Assembly: GCF_000381265.1 (NCBI RefSeq)
Contig: NZ_KB906266.1
Coordinates: forward strand, 1 to 64,000
Reading direction: 5' to 3'
From: Curvibacter lanceolatus ATCC 14669
Lineage (GTDB): Bacteria > Pseudomonadota > Gammaproteobacteria > Burkholderiales > Burkholderiaceae_C
Length of the DNA: 64,000 nt
In this document: positions 49,090 through 59,320 of the stretch, piece by piece
Layout of the letters: each line of letters begins with the position of its first letter
How positions within the stretch are numbered: the stretch's first letter is position 1
Position numbers and translations under genes: made by a program
The notes under the pieces: generated by a model
What the model saw: only the letters and a program-made list of their open reading frames with translations
What the model was told of the DNA's origin: nothing
Database searches by the model: none

Positions 49090-50718
49090 TCAACCCGCCG
49101 TCTGCAGCGCCAGGCCGGCGTGTTCGCGCAGCGGGTGGAAATGGATCTTCGGGAAGCGCTCCTGGGCCAGGCGCACGTCATAGGGCGAGGTGCACAGGTA
49201 GGCCAGGGTGTTGGCTGCGTCGTGGGCCAGGCGCAGCGGGTAGGCGTCGGTGAAGGCCTTCAGTTCGGCGGGTGTGTCGGCGGTGATCCAGCGGGCGCTG
49301 GTGTACTGGCTGCTTTCCAGTCGCACGTCGGCGTCGTACTCGGTCTTGAGGCGGTGCTGCACCACTTCAAACTGCAGCTGGCCCACGGCGCCCAGCAGCA
49401 TGGCCCCGCCCATGTCGGGCTTGAAGACCTGGATGGCGCCTTCTTCACCCAGCTGCGCCAGGCCTTGCTGCAACTGCTTGGTGCGCAGCGGGTTCTTGAG
49501 GATCACGTTCATGAACAGCTCGGGCGCAAAGAAGGGCAGGCCGGTGAACTGCAGGCTGGCGCCGTCGGTGATGGTGTCGCCCAGTTGCACGCCACCGTGG
49601 GTGGTGAAGCCGATGATGTCGCCGGCATAGGCCTCGTCCACCGCCTCTCGACGCTGCGACAGAAAGGTCACCACGCTGGTGGGCCGCAGTTCCTTGGCCG
49701 TGCGCTGCACGCGCAGCTTCATGCCCGGCGTGTACTTGCCCGAGGCCATGCGCACAAAGGCGATGCGGTCGCGGTGGTTGGCGTCCATGTTGGCCTGCAC
49801 CTTGAACACGACGCCCGAAAACGCCTCGTCCTCGGGCTGGATCACCTTTTCGACCGGCTGGCGGTTCACGATCACCGTGCTCTTGCGCGATTGCGGGGGC
49901 GGGGCCAGATCGACCAGGGCGTCGAGCACCTCCATCACGCCGAAGTTGTTCACCCCCGAGCCGAAGAACACCGGGGTCTGCTTGCCCGCCAGGAAGGCGT
50001 CGTGGTCGTAGCTGGGCGAGGCGCCAGTGGCCAGCTCCATGGCTTCCACCGCGGCCTCAAACTCGCTGCCGAAACGCTGGACCAGGGTGCCGCGCTCGGA
50101 CAGCGGGATGGATTCGAAGTCATGCGGCAGGCGTTCGCTGCCGGCCTCGAACACCGTCATGGCCTGGGTGCGCAGGTTGATGATGCCGGCAAAGCTCTTG
50201 CCCTGGCCCACCGGCCAGGTCATGGGCACGCAGGGCATGCCCAGCTCGCGCTCCACCTCGTCGAGGATGTCCAGCGGCTCGCGCACTTCGCGGTCCATCT
50301 TGTTGACGAAGGTGAGGATGGGGGTGTCACGCTGACGGCACACCTCGATCAGCCGGCGGGTTTGCGATTCCACGCCGTTGGCGGCATCGATCACCATCAA
50401 GGCCGAGTCGACGGCGGTCAGCACCCGGTAGGTGTCTTCCGAGAAGTCCTTGTGGCCGGGGGTGTCGAGCAGGTTGATCACATGATCGCGGTACAGCATC
50501 TGCATCACCGACGAGGCCACCGAGATGCCGCGCTGCTTTTCGATCTCCATCCAGTCCGAGGTGGCGTGGCGGCTGGCCTTGCGCGCCTTCACCGAGCCGG
50601 CGATCTGGATCGCGCCCGAGAACAGCAGCAGCTTTTCAGTCAGCGTGGTCTTGCCCGCGTCCGGGTGGGAAATGATCGCGAAAGTGCGACGGCGGCGGGT
50701 TTCTTCGAGAAAGCTCAA
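49090..50718 (-). CDS. prfC: peptide chain release factor 3
   Basis: GTPase that recycles RF1 and RF2 after peptide release. 542 residues. G1 is SHPDAGKTTLTEK (from about 17), G3 is DTPGHKDF and G4 is NKMD. The C-terminal domains II and III include VGQLQFEVVQHRLKTEY. The start codon appears to be TTG 50718, which gives the expected MSFLEETRRRRTFAI N-terminus. A TAAAAT -10-like element on the minus strand lies at 50854-50859. Confidence 0.95.
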   Translation of the reverse strand: MSFLEETRRRRTFAIISHPDAGKTTLTEKLLLFSGAIQIAGSVKARKASRHATSDWMEIEKQRGISVASSVMQMLYRDHVINLLDTPGHKDFSEDTYRVLTAVDSALMVIDAANGVESQTRRLIEVCRQRDTPILTFVNKMDREVREPLDILDEVERELGMPCVPMTWPVGQGKSFAGIINLRTQAMTVFEAGSERLPHDFESIPLSERGTLVQRFGSEFEAAVEAMELATGASPSYDHDAFLAGKQTPVFFGSGVNNFGVMEVLDALVDLAPPPQSRKSTVIVNRQPVEKVIQPEDEAFSGVVFKVQANMDANHRDRIAFVRMASGKYTPGMKLRVQRTAKELRPTSVVTFLSQRREAVDEAYAGDIIGFTTHGGVQLGDTITDGASLQFTGLPFFAPELFMNVILKNPLRTKQLQQGLAQLGEEGAIQVFKPDMGGAMLLGAVGQLQFEVVQHRLKTEYDADVRLESSQYTSARWITADTPAELKAFTDAYPLRLAHDAANTLAYLCTSPYDVRLAQERFPKIHFHPLREHAGLALQTAG

Positions 50719-50988
50719 GGTCTTTGTCCGAGTGAGGCAGAGGGTTGTCGTGGCCTGGCCGGCAAGCGCTCAGGGCTGGCCGACAGCCGCCAGGGGCGGC
50801 GGATCCAAGTTGGGAGCCAAGGGCGGTGGCCTGAGCCTGGCCCGTGGGTGCCGATTTTACCGGCTTGGCCCGGACAGTCGTCGAAAGAGGCACTCTTGTG
50901 TCCATGTGTTGCGAGCCACAAGTGTTTGAAAATCCCGCACGCGAAACGGCTGCCATCGCCAAGAATCCGAGCTAGACCAGGATTGACG
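50719..50988. promoter_or_regulatory. divergent region between prfC and the D-amino-acid operon
   Basis: 270 bp without a gene. A minus-strand TAAAAT (50854-50859) is a possible prfC -10. Near 50890-50930 an imperfect dyad (ACTCTTGTG / CACAAGTGT) precedes the deaminase gene and could be an operator. Neither is strong. Confidence 0.35.
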
Positions 50989-52266
50989 ATGACCACTGCA
51001 GCCCTCTTTTCCCAAAATCACCTGAACTTCGACACCAAGGGCCTGGGTGCCGCACCTGACGGATGCACGCTGGCCCAGCTCAAGGACCTGCAATGGCGCA
51101 TTCTTGACGACGAGGTGAGCCTGCCGGTGGCCGTGCTGCGCGAAAGCTGCATCGAGCACAACCTGCGCTGGATGAAGACCTTCATGGCCCGCTATGGGGT
51201 CAAGCTGGCACCGCACGGCAAGACCACCATGAGCCCGGCACTGTTCCATCGGCAACTGGAGCACGGCGCCTGGGGCATCACGCTGGCGACGGCCTCGCAG
51301 GTCAACGCCGCCTACCGCCATGGTGTGCACCGCATCCTGATGGCCAACCAACTGGTGGGGCGCGGCAACATGGCGCTGATCGCGCGCATCCAGGCGCAAG
51401 ACCCGGATTTCAGCTTTTGCTGCATTGTCGATTCGGCGGCCAACATCGATGCGCTGGGGCATTTCTTCACCGAGGTGGGGCAACGCCTGCGGGTGCTGAT
51501 CGAGTACGGCGTTCCGGGTGGCCGCACCGGGGTGCGCGATGCCGCCCAGGAGGCCGAATGCCTGGCCGCCCTGGCCCGCTGGCCCCGCGCCCTGGCCCTG
51601 GTCGGGGTGGAGGTCTACGAAGGGGTGTTGCAGCAGACGGACGCAATCCGGGGCTTTTTGCAGCAGGTGCTGGAGCGCACGCGGGCACTGGCGGCCGAGC
51701 AGCGCTTTGCCGAAGACACGGTGCTGCTGTCGGGTGCCGGCTCGGCCTGGTTTGACGTGGTGGCCGAGGTGTTTTCGGGGCAGGACCTGGGCTGCACGCT
51801 GGACGTGGTGCTGCGCCCGGGTTGCTACCTGACCCACGACGTGGGCATTTACCGCGCCGCCGAGCGCCGCATTCGGGCCGACAACCCGGTGGCGCGCGAG
51901 ATGGGGCAAAGCCTGTTGCCGGCCCTGCAGCTGTGTGCCCATGTGCAGTCCTTGCCGGAGCCCGGGCGCGCCATCATCGCGCTGGGCAAGCGCGACGCGG
52001 CCTTCGATGCCGGCCTGCCCACCGTGAGCCTGCAGGCCCGGCCGGGCGGCTTTGCCGGGGTGCGACCCGCCCCCGAGGATTGGGTGCTGACCGCGATGAT
52101 GGATCAGCACGCCTTCATGAGCGTGCCCGAGGGCGCCGACCTGCGGGTGGGCGACATCCTGATCTTCGACATCTCCCACCCCTGCCTGACCTTCGACAAA
52201 TGGCGTCAGCTGCTGCTGGTGGACGAGCACTACCAGGTGCTGAGCGCCGTCGAGACCCTGTTCTGA
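50989..52266 (+). CDS. PLP-dependent D-amino-acid deaminase (D-serine/D-threonine type)
   Basis: A 425-residue enzyme of the alanine-racemase-like fold III group that includes D-threonine aldolase and D-serine dehydratase. The PLP lysine is Lys78 in KLAPHGKTTMSP. Near the C-terminus, ISHPCLTFDKW supplies the metal-binding His and Cys residues of this group. The open frame extends upstream antisense to prfC, but ATG 50989 is the natural start. It begins an operon with a GntP permease, a D-aminoacylase, a RidA and a sugar kinase, consistent with D-amino-acid use. Confidence 0.88.
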   Translation: MTTAALFSQNHLNFDTKGLGAAPDGCTLAQLKDLQWRILDDEVSLPVAVLRESCIEHNLRWMKTFMARYGVKLAPHGKTTMSPALFHRQLEHGAWGITLATASQVNAAYRHGVHRILMANQLVGRGNMALIARIQAQDPDFSFCCIVDSAANIDALGHFFTEVGQRLRVLIEYGVPGGRTGVRDAAQEAECLAALARWPRALALVGVEVYEGVLQQTDAIRGFLQQVLERTRALAAEQRFAEDTVLLSGAGSAWFDVVAEVFSGQDLGCTLDVVLRPGCYLTHDVGIYRAAERRIRADNPVAREMGQSLLPALQLCAHVQSLPEPGRAIIALGKRDAAFDAGLPTVSLQARPGGFAGVRPAPEDWVLTAMMDQHAFMSVPEGADLRVGDILIFDISHPCLTFDKWRQLLLVDEHYQVLSAVETLF

Positions 52267-52421
52267 CGCCCAGGCCCTGACCCGCTGCCAACGTGCCTGA
52301 GCGCAACGCGGGACCTGCATGCCAGGCCGCGCTGGGTCGGCACGTCGACGCCGCCTTGCGGAGGGCGCCCATTGAACCGTTTGAAACGCTTGCCCCAAGA
52401 AACAACAACCAAGGAGACCCT

Positions 52422-53774
52422 GTGCCTGCTGTCGCCAACCCGTCTTTGCTGCTCTATGCGCTCATCGCCATCGTGGCGCTGGTGCTGCTGATTGCACGCT
52501 ACCGCATCAATCCCTTCATCGTGCTGACCCTGGTCTCCCTGGGGCTGGCCCTGGTGGCCGGCATGCCGGCCAAGGACATCATGGCGGCCTACGAGACCGG
52601 CGTCGGCAAAACCCTGGGGCACATTGCCCTGGTGGTGGCCCTGGGCACCATGCTGGGCAAGATGATGGCCGAGTCCGGCGGTGCCGACCGCATCGCGCTC
52701 ACGCTGATCGACCGCTTTGGTGAGCGCAATGCGCATTGGGCCATGGTCTGCATCGCGTTTGTCTGTGGGCTGCCCCTGTTCTTCGAGGTGGGCTTTGTGC
52801 TGCTGATCCCGATCGCCTTCACGGTGGCCCGGCGCACAGGGGTGTCCATGCTGATGGTGGGGCTGCCCATGGTGGCGGGCCTGTCGGTGGTGCACGGCCT
52901 GGTGCCGCCTCACCCGGCGGCCATGATGGCGGTGGGCGCCTATGGTGCCGAAGTGGGCAAGACGGTGGCCTACGCGATCCTGGTCGGTGTGCCCACCGCC
53001 ATCATCGCCGGCCCGCTGTTCGCCAAGTTCATCGCTCCGCGCATCGTGCTGCCCAGCCACAACCCGATGGCCGACCAGTTCACCGACCGCGACGCCGGGG
53101 CCCGCTCGCTGCCGGGTTTCGGCATCACCATGTTCACCGTGCTGCTGCCGGTGGCGCTGATGCTGCTGGGCGGTTGGGCCCCGGTGCTGGCGCCGGCCGG
53201 CACCCCACTGAGCGGCTTTCTGCTGTTCATCGGCAATTCGGTGATCGCCTTGCTGATTGCCACCGTGGTCAGTTTCTGGACCCTGGGTCTGGCGCGCGGC
53301 TTTTCACGCGAAGACGTGCTCAAGTTCTCGCAGGAATGCCTGGCGCCGACGGCGGGCATCACCTTGCTGGTGGGGGCGGGTGGGGGCCTCAACCGCATCC
53401 TGGTGGATTCGGGCGTGACCACGCAGATCGTGGCCCTGTCGGCGGCCTTCCAGCTGTCGCCCCTGCTGCTGGGCTGGCTGCTGGCCGCCTTGATGCGTGT
53501 GGCCACCGGTTCGGCCACCGTGGCCATGACCACCTCGGCCGGCATCGTGGCGCCGATCGCGCTGGCCATGCACTACCCCCACCCTGAATTGCTGGTGCTG
53601 GCCACCGGTGCCGGCTCGCTGATCCTGTCGCACGTCAACGACGGCGGCTTCTGGCTGATCAAGGAATACTTCAACATGAGTGTGGGGCAGACCCTGAAGA
53701 CCTGGACGGTGCTCGAGACCTTGATCTCGGTGGTGGCGTTTGGCCTGGTGTGGGCCCTGGCTGGGGTGCTGTGA
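52422..53774 (+). CDS. GntP family permease
   Basis: A 450-residue polytopic transporter with about 12-14 membrane segments. GLPLFFEVGFVLLIPI and VPPHPAAMMAVGAYGAEVGKT are GntP signatures, and LSHVNDGGFWLIKEYF is the conserved C-terminal motif. Members carry gluconate, D-serine or related acids; the operon suggests D-amino acids or N-acyl-D-amino acids. The start is GTG 52422 with a strong AAGGAGA upstream. Its stop overlaps the next ATG by one base. Confidence 0.93.
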   Translation: MPAVANPSLLLYALIAIVALVLLIARYRINPFIVLTLVSLGLALVAGMPAKDIMAAYETGVGKTLGHIALVVALGTMLGKMMAESGGADRIALTLIDRFGERNAHWAMVCIAFVCGLPLFFEVGFVLLIPIAFTVARRTGVSMLMVGLPMVAGLSVVHGLVPPHPAAMMAVGAYGAEVGKTVAYAILVGVPTAIIAGPLFAKFIAPRIVLPSHNPMADQFTDRDAGARSLPGFGITMFTVLLPVALMLLGGWAPVLAPAGTPLSGFLLFIGNSVIALLIATVVSFWTLGLARGFSREDVLKFSQECLAPTAGITLLVGAGGGLNRILVDSGVTTQIVALSAAFQLSPLLLGWLLAALMRVATGSATVAMTTSAGIVAPIALAMHYPHPELLVLATGAGSLILSHVNDGGFWLIKEYFNMSVGQTLKTWTVLETLISVVAFGLVWALAGVL

Positions 53775-55270
53775 TGGAGGCCCTCGACACGCTGATCCGC
53801 CACGCCACGGTTTACGACGGCACGGGCCGCCCGGGCGAGTTGGCCGATGTGGGGGTGGACTCCGCCGGCCGGCTGTGCCTGTTCCGAGGCGACGAGCCCC
53901 GTCCCGCCGCCCGGGTCGAGTTCGATGCCCAGGGCCTGGCGCTGGCGCCCGGCTTCATCGACGTGCACACCCACGATGACACCGTGGTGATCCGCCAGCC
54001 CGAGATGCTGCCCAAGATCAGCCAGGGCGTGACCACGGTGGTGGTGGGCAATTGCGGCATCAGCGCATCGCCGGTGCGCCTGCGCGGCAGCGCGCCCGAC
54101 CCCATGAACCTGCTGGGGCCGGATTCGGCCTTCCGCTACCCGCGCTTTGCCGATTACCGGCAGGCCATCGAGGCGGCGCAGCCGGCGGTCAATGTAGCCG
54201 CCCTGATTGGGCACACGGCCTTGCGCAGCAACCACCTGGATGACCTGGACCGGGCGGCCCGCCCGGCTGAAATCGAGGCCATGCGGCTGGAGCTGGCCGA
54301 CAGCCTGGCGGCCGGGGCCCTGGGCTTGAGCACAGGCCTGGCCTATGCCTCGGCCTTTGCCGCCAGCACCGACGAGCTCAAGCGTCTGGTGGCCGAGGTG
54401 GCGGCCCATGGCGCCCTCTACACCACCCATTTGCGCAGCGAGTTCGAGCCCATCCTGGCGGCGTTGGACGAGGCCTTTGACGTGGCCCGCCACGGGCCCA
54501 GCCCCCTGATCGTGTCGCACCTCAAGTGCGCGGGCGCCCGCAACTGGGGGCGCAGCACCGAAGTGCTGGCCGCCATGGACGGCGCCGCCCGCCTGCAGCC
54601 CGTGGGTTGCGACTGCTACCCCTATGCCGCCAGTTCGTCCACGCTTGACCTCAAGCAGGTGACCGACGAGTTCGACATCTTCATCACCTGGTCCACGCCC
54701 CACCCCGACATGGCCGGGCAGACCCTGGCCTCGATCGCTCGGACCTGGCAGGTCGGCCTGCTGGAGGCGGCGCGTCGGCTGCAGCCTGCGGGCGCGGTGT
54801 ACCACGGCATGAACGAGGGCGATGTGCGTCGCATCCTGTCGCACCCGATGTCCATGGTGGGTTCGGATGGACTGCCCGAAGACCCCCATCCGCATCCACG
54901 GCTGTGGGGGGCCTTTCCCCGGGTGCTGGGCCACTACGCCCGCGAGCAGGGCTTGTTTGCCTTGCCGGAAGCGCTGCGCAAAATGACCGGCCTGTCGGCG
55001 GCCCGCTATGGCCTGGATCAGCGCGGGCGCCTTTTGCCGGGGTATTGGGCCGACCTGGTGCTGTTCAACCCCCTCACGGTGCGAGACACCGCCACCTTCG
55101 ACGACCCCCAGCAGCGTGCCGCGGGCATCGAGGCGGTGTGGGTCAACGGCGTGCTGTCGTACCGCCAGGGGCAGGCGACCGGCGCCCGCGCCGGTCGCTT
55201 CCTGCCACGCTCGTCCGATCTGCCCGCCCGTTTTGCTGCCGCACCGCAGCGGCTTGAGGCCCAGGCCTGA
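53774..55270 (+). CDS. N-acyl-D-amino-acid deacylase (D-aminoacylase)
   Basis: Hydrolyses N-acyl-D-amino acids to the free D-amino acid. 498 residues of the amidohydrolase superfamily. The metal motif HTH is in GFIDVHTHDD (near 68), VGNCGIS carries the metal-bridging cysteine typical of D-aminoacylases, and THLRSE and SHLKCAG supply the next histidines. GSDGLPED holds the catalytic aspartate. Start ATG 53774 overlaps the GntP stop. The product would feed the deaminase at 50989. Confidence 0.93.
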   Translation: MEALDTLIRHATVYDGTGRPGELADVGVDSAGRLCLFRGDEPRPAARVEFDAQGLALAPGFIDVHTHDDTVVIRQPEMLPKISQGVTTVVVGNCGISASPVRLRGSAPDPMNLLGPDSAFRYPRFADYRQAIEAAQPAVNVAALIGHTALRSNHLDDLDRAARPAEIEAMRLELADSLAAGALGLSTGLAYASAFAASTDELKRLVAEVAAHGALYTTHLRSEFEPILAALDEAFDVARHGPSPLIVSHLKCAGARNWGRSTEVLAAMDGAARLQPVGCDCYPYAASSSTLDLKQVTDEFDIFITWSTPHPDMAGQTLASIARTWQVGLLEAARRLQPAGAVYHGMNEGDVRRILSHPMSMVGSDGLPEDPHPHPRLWGAFPRVLGHYAREQGLFALPEALRKMTGLSAARYGLDQRGRLLPGYWADLVLFNPLTVRDTATFDDPQQRAAGIEAVWVNGVLSYRQGQATGARAGRFLPRSSDLPARFAAAPQRLEAQA

Positions 55271-55351
55271 CAAGCCGCTCAGCAGCCCCCAACCAGAGCT
55301 TCACAGCGCTTGACAGCGCGTCATTGAATTCAAGAAAGAAGGAGTTTTCTC

Positions 55352-55744
55352 ATGTCCGATATCCAGCGTTATGGCGTCGCCGATGGCACAGGCGGCCAGA
55401 AGATGCCGTTTGCACGCGCTGCCCAAGCTGACGGGTGGTTGTTTGTGTCGGGCCAGACCCCGATGCGCGATGGCGAGGTGATCGACGGCGGCATCGTGGC
55501 CCAGTCGCACCAGGCCATCCGCAATGTGCTGGCGGTGCTGGCCGAGGCCGGCTATGGCCCTGAGCATGTGGTGCGCTGCGGTGTCTGGCTGGACGACCCA
55601 CGTGATTTCGCCTCGTTCAACCGGGTGTTCATGAGCTATTTTGGCGAGCACCCGCCGGCGCGCGCCTGCGTGGTGTCCCCCATGGTCATCGACTGCCGGG
55701 TTGAGGTGGACTGCGTGGCCTACCGCCGGCCCACAGCGGTCTGA
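55352..55744 (+). CDS. RidA family enamine/imine deaminase
   Basis: A 130-residue trimeric RidA/YjgF-type protein. LFVSGQTPMRDG, the helix HQAIRNVLAVLAEAGYG and the C-terminal ACVVSPMVIDCRVEVDCVAY (with the substrate arginine) match the family. It would hydrolyse reactive enamines released by the PLP-dependent deaminase of the same operon. AAGAAGGAG lies upstream of ATG 55352. Confidence 0.92.
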   Translation: MSDIQRYGVADGTGGQKMPFARAAQADGWLFVSGQTPMRDGEVIDGGIVAQSHQAIRNVLAVLAEAGYGPEHVVRCGVWLDDPRDFASFNRVFMSYFGEHPPARACVVSPMVIDCRVEVDCVAYRRPTAV

Positions 55745-55760
55745 GCAGGGGTCTGGCGCC

Positions 55761-56709
55761 ATGAGTTCCCATTTTCCGGCCGCTGCCAGCGCCGGGCCCG
55801 TGCATATCGTGTCGCTGGGCGAGTGCATGATCGAGTTCGGGGGGGCAGCCCCTGATGCGTCGCTACGGGGGGGACACCCTGAACACGGCGATCTACCTGG
55901 CGCGGCTGTTGCAGGGCTGGCCCGCCGAGGTGCATTACGCCACCGCGCTGGGCGACGACCCGCTGAGTGAGGGCTTGCTGAGCCAGTGGCAGGACGAGGG
56001 GCTGTTCACCGAGCGGGTGGCCCGCCTGCCCGGGCGCATGCCAGGCCTGTACCTGATCGAGACCGATGCCGGCGGGGAGCGCCGGTTCTTTTACTGGCGC
56101 AACGACAGCGCTGCCCGTCACTACTTCAGTGGCGAGCTCGATTTCGCCACCCTGCTGAATCCGGGCCAGATCGATGTGCTTTACCTGTCGGGCATCACGC
56201 TGGCGCTGTTTCCACCGGCGCGGCGCGAGGCCTTGTTCGAGGCCCTGGCCGCCTTCCGGCGCGCCGGCGGGCTGATCTGGTTTGACAACAACTTCAGGCC
56301 CACACTGTGGCGCGCAGACCAGGCCCGTGAGGCCCATGAGCGCGTGCTGGCCCTGGCCGATGTCGCTCTGCTGACGCTGGACGATGAAACTCTGCTGTAC
56401 GGGCCGCACCCTGCCCAGCAGACGGTACAGCGCAGTCTGGGCCTGGGATGCCGCGAAGTGGTGGTCAAGCAAGGGGCCCGCCCCTGTGTGGTGGCCACCG
56501 AAGCCGGCCAATGGCATGTGCCGACCCAGCCGGTGGCTCGGGTGGTCGACACCAGTGCCGCAGGCGACTCCTTTGCGGCGGGTTATCTGGCGGGGCGCTT
56601 GCGCGGGGCTTCGATCCCGGAGGCTGCGGCCCTGGCGCACCGGGTCTCGGGCGCGGTGATCGGCTGGCCCGGGGCCATCATCCCGCGAGAGGCCATGCCG
56701 GCGCTGTAG
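55761..56709 (+). pseudogene. kdgK: PfkB sugar kinase (2-keto-3-deoxygluconate kinase-like), apparent frameshift
   Basis: The N-terminus MSSHFPAAASAGPVHIVSLG and ECMIEF is read in one frame from ATG 55761. The rest (RRYGGDTLNTAIYLAR, then NNFRPTLW, VVKQGARP and the catalytic DTSAAGDSFAAGYLAG) is read in another frame to 56709. The shift falls at a run of seven G (55839-55845). Removing one G restores a continuous ~315-residue PfkB kinase reading ...EFGGQPLMRRYGGDT. ATG 55855 could restart translation but would lack the first substrate-binding strand. It may be a true mutation, a slippage site or a sequencing error. It follows ridA by 16 bp. Confidence 0.8.
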
Positions 56710-56780
56710 TCGGGACGGGGCGGGATGGCTCCGATGGGCATCCGATAGGCGTCTGGTTGAGGCCGATTCGGGGGCATTGG

Positions 56781-56808
56781 GTGACAAACGGCGTTTTGCA
56801 ACTAAAAT
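56781..56808 (+). promoter_or_regulatory. ahcY promoter
   Basis: -35 GTGACA (56781-56786) and -10 TAAAAT (56803-56808) are 16 bp apart. The predicted transcript start (about 56815) falls at the first base pair of the riboswitch P1 helix. Confidence 0.75.
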
Positions 56809-56815
56809 GCCGCCA

Positions 56816-56884
56816 TCCGAGGAGCGTTGCAGCGCCCCCAGCACAGCGGGGCGTGAGGCTCGGACCATCTACGCAACGACGCTC
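56816..56884 (+). promoter_or_regulatory. S-adenosylhomocysteine (SAH) riboswitch
   Basis: The conserved aptamer core CCGAGGAGCGTTGCAGCG and the closing GTGAGGCTCGG are present. P1 pairs TCCGAG (56816-56821) with CTCGGA (56859-56864), and P2 is in the GCGCCCC...GGGGCG arm. A downstream strand GCAACGACGCTC (56873-56884) can pair with GAGCGTTGC (56822-56830) as the P4/pseudoknot part. SAH riboswitches switch on ahcY when SAH accumulates. Confidence 0.92.
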
Positions 56885-56912
56885 ATCCACTTCCCGTGCG
56901 ATGAGTCTTTTT
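56881..56912 (+). terminator. riboswitch-controlled terminator before ahcY
   Basis: CTCATC (56882-56887) pairs with GATGAG (56900-56905), followed by TCTTTTT. The 5' arm overlaps the riboswitch strand ACGCTC, so ligand-bound aptamer and terminator exclude each other. This predicts transcriptional attenuation relieved by SAH. Confidence 0.7.
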
Positions 56913-56955
56913 CGCCCCGGCAAGTGGTTTTTTCAAACATGTTTTGGAGCAAACC

Positions 56956-58389
<1,434 letters not shown>

Positions 58390-58418
58390 TCGGTCCGTGA
58401 TCGATCTGTGATCGGAGG

Positions 58419-58450
58419 ATGCCGCCAGCCCCGGCTCGGGGCCGTGGCAT
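58419..58450 (+). terminator. hairpin after ahcY
   Basis: ATGCC / GGCAT outer stem and GCCCCG / CGGGGC inner stem, followed by TCTT. It is a possible weak terminator separating ahcY from tlyA. Confidence 0.45.
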
Positions 58451-58463
58451 TCTTGCGATGGGG

Positions 58464-58489
58464 CCTGCCCGGCTTTTTGGGCGGGCAGG
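58464..58489 (+). repeat. second hairpin between ahcY and tlyA
   Basis: An 8-bp stem CCTGCCCG / CGGGCAGG encloses a 10-nt loop with five T. Together with the preceding hairpin it fills the 142-bp gap, which may reduce read-through or act as a leader structure. Confidence 0.4.
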
Positions 58490-58531
58490 GCGGGCGGCCC
58501 TGGCCCACGGTGTTTCATTTTTAAGGATTTC

Positions 58532-59320
58532 ATGCGAGCTGATCAGTTGTTGGTGGAGCGCGGCCTGGCCGTTTCCCGGTCGCAGGCCTCGCGCCTCATC
58601 GCGGCGGGCGTCCAATGGCGCCCCAGCGAGGCCTCGCCCTGGGTGGCGGTGCTGAAGAACGGCCAGGAGCTGCCCGACAGCGCCCTGATCGAGCTGGTCG
58701 ACACCGCCGAGGCGCGTTACGTGTCGCGCGGCGGTCTGAAGCTGGAAGGCGCCCTGCAAGCCACCGGCCTGTCGGTGGCTGGCAAGCTGTGCCTGGACGT
58801 GGGCCAATCCACCGGTGGCTTCACCGACTGCCTGCTGCAGGCCGGCGCCGCCCATGTGGTGGGCGTCGATGTGGGCCAAGGGCAGTTGTACGAGCGCCTG
58901 CGCTTCGACGAGCGCGTCACCTGCATCGAGCAGGTCAATGCCCGCCACCTGACCACGCTGGAGCTGATGGAGCACTGCGAGGGGCTGGAAAGCCCGCGCG
59001 GCCCGTTTGATGGCCAGTTCGACTTCATCACGGGTGACCTGTCCTTCATCTCGCTGACCCTGGTGCTGCCGGCGCTGATGCCCATGCTGGGCGTGGGTGG
59101 CGAGCTGCTCATGCTGGTCAAGCCGCAGTTTGAACTGCAACCCGGCCAGGTGGGCAAAGGCGGCATCGTGCGCGACCCGGCGCTGTTCGCCGTGGTCGAG
59201 AAGCGCCTGCGCGACGCGTGTCAGGAACTGGGGCTGCAGGTGCTGGCCTGGTTGGACAGCCCGATCAGCGGCGGCGATGGCAACCGCGAATTCTTCATTC
59301 ACTCAAGGAGGGCGGCATGA
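58532..59320 (+). CDS. tlyA: TlyA family rRNA (cytidine-2'-O)-methyltransferase
   Basis: 262 residues. The N-terminal S4 RNA-binding domain (MRADQLLVERGLAVSRSQAS, about 1-60) is followed by an FtsJ-type methyltransferase domain with the SAM loop LDVGQSTGGFTDCLLQAGA and KPQFE near the C-terminus. Homologues 2'-O-methylate 16S/23S rRNA; older annotations call it hemolysin A. It uses SAM and releases SAH, in keeping with its place between ahcY and metF. AAGGAT precedes ATG 58532. It overlaps metF by 4 bp. Confidence 0.92.
   Translation: MRADQLLVERGLAVSRSQASRLIAAGVQWRPSEASPWVAVLKNGQELPDSALIELVDTAEARYVSRGGLKLEGALQATGLSVAGKLCLDVGQSTGGFTDCLLQAGAAHVVGVDVGQGQLYERLRFDERVTCIEQVNARHLTTLELMEHCEGLESPRGPFDGQFDFITGDLSFISLTLVLPALMPMLGVGGELLMLVKPQFELQPGQVGKGGIVRDPALFAVVEKRLRDACQELGLQVLAWLDSPISGGDGNREFFIHSRRAA

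Noticed and set aside
49048-50988. N-terminal extension of the D-amino-acid deaminase
   Set aside because: The frame is open but antisense to prfC; the conserved protein starts at 50989.
55855-56709. Treating the sugar kinase as an intact gene starting at 55855
   Set aside because: It would lack the conserved VSLGECMIEF strand, which is present just upstream in another frame.
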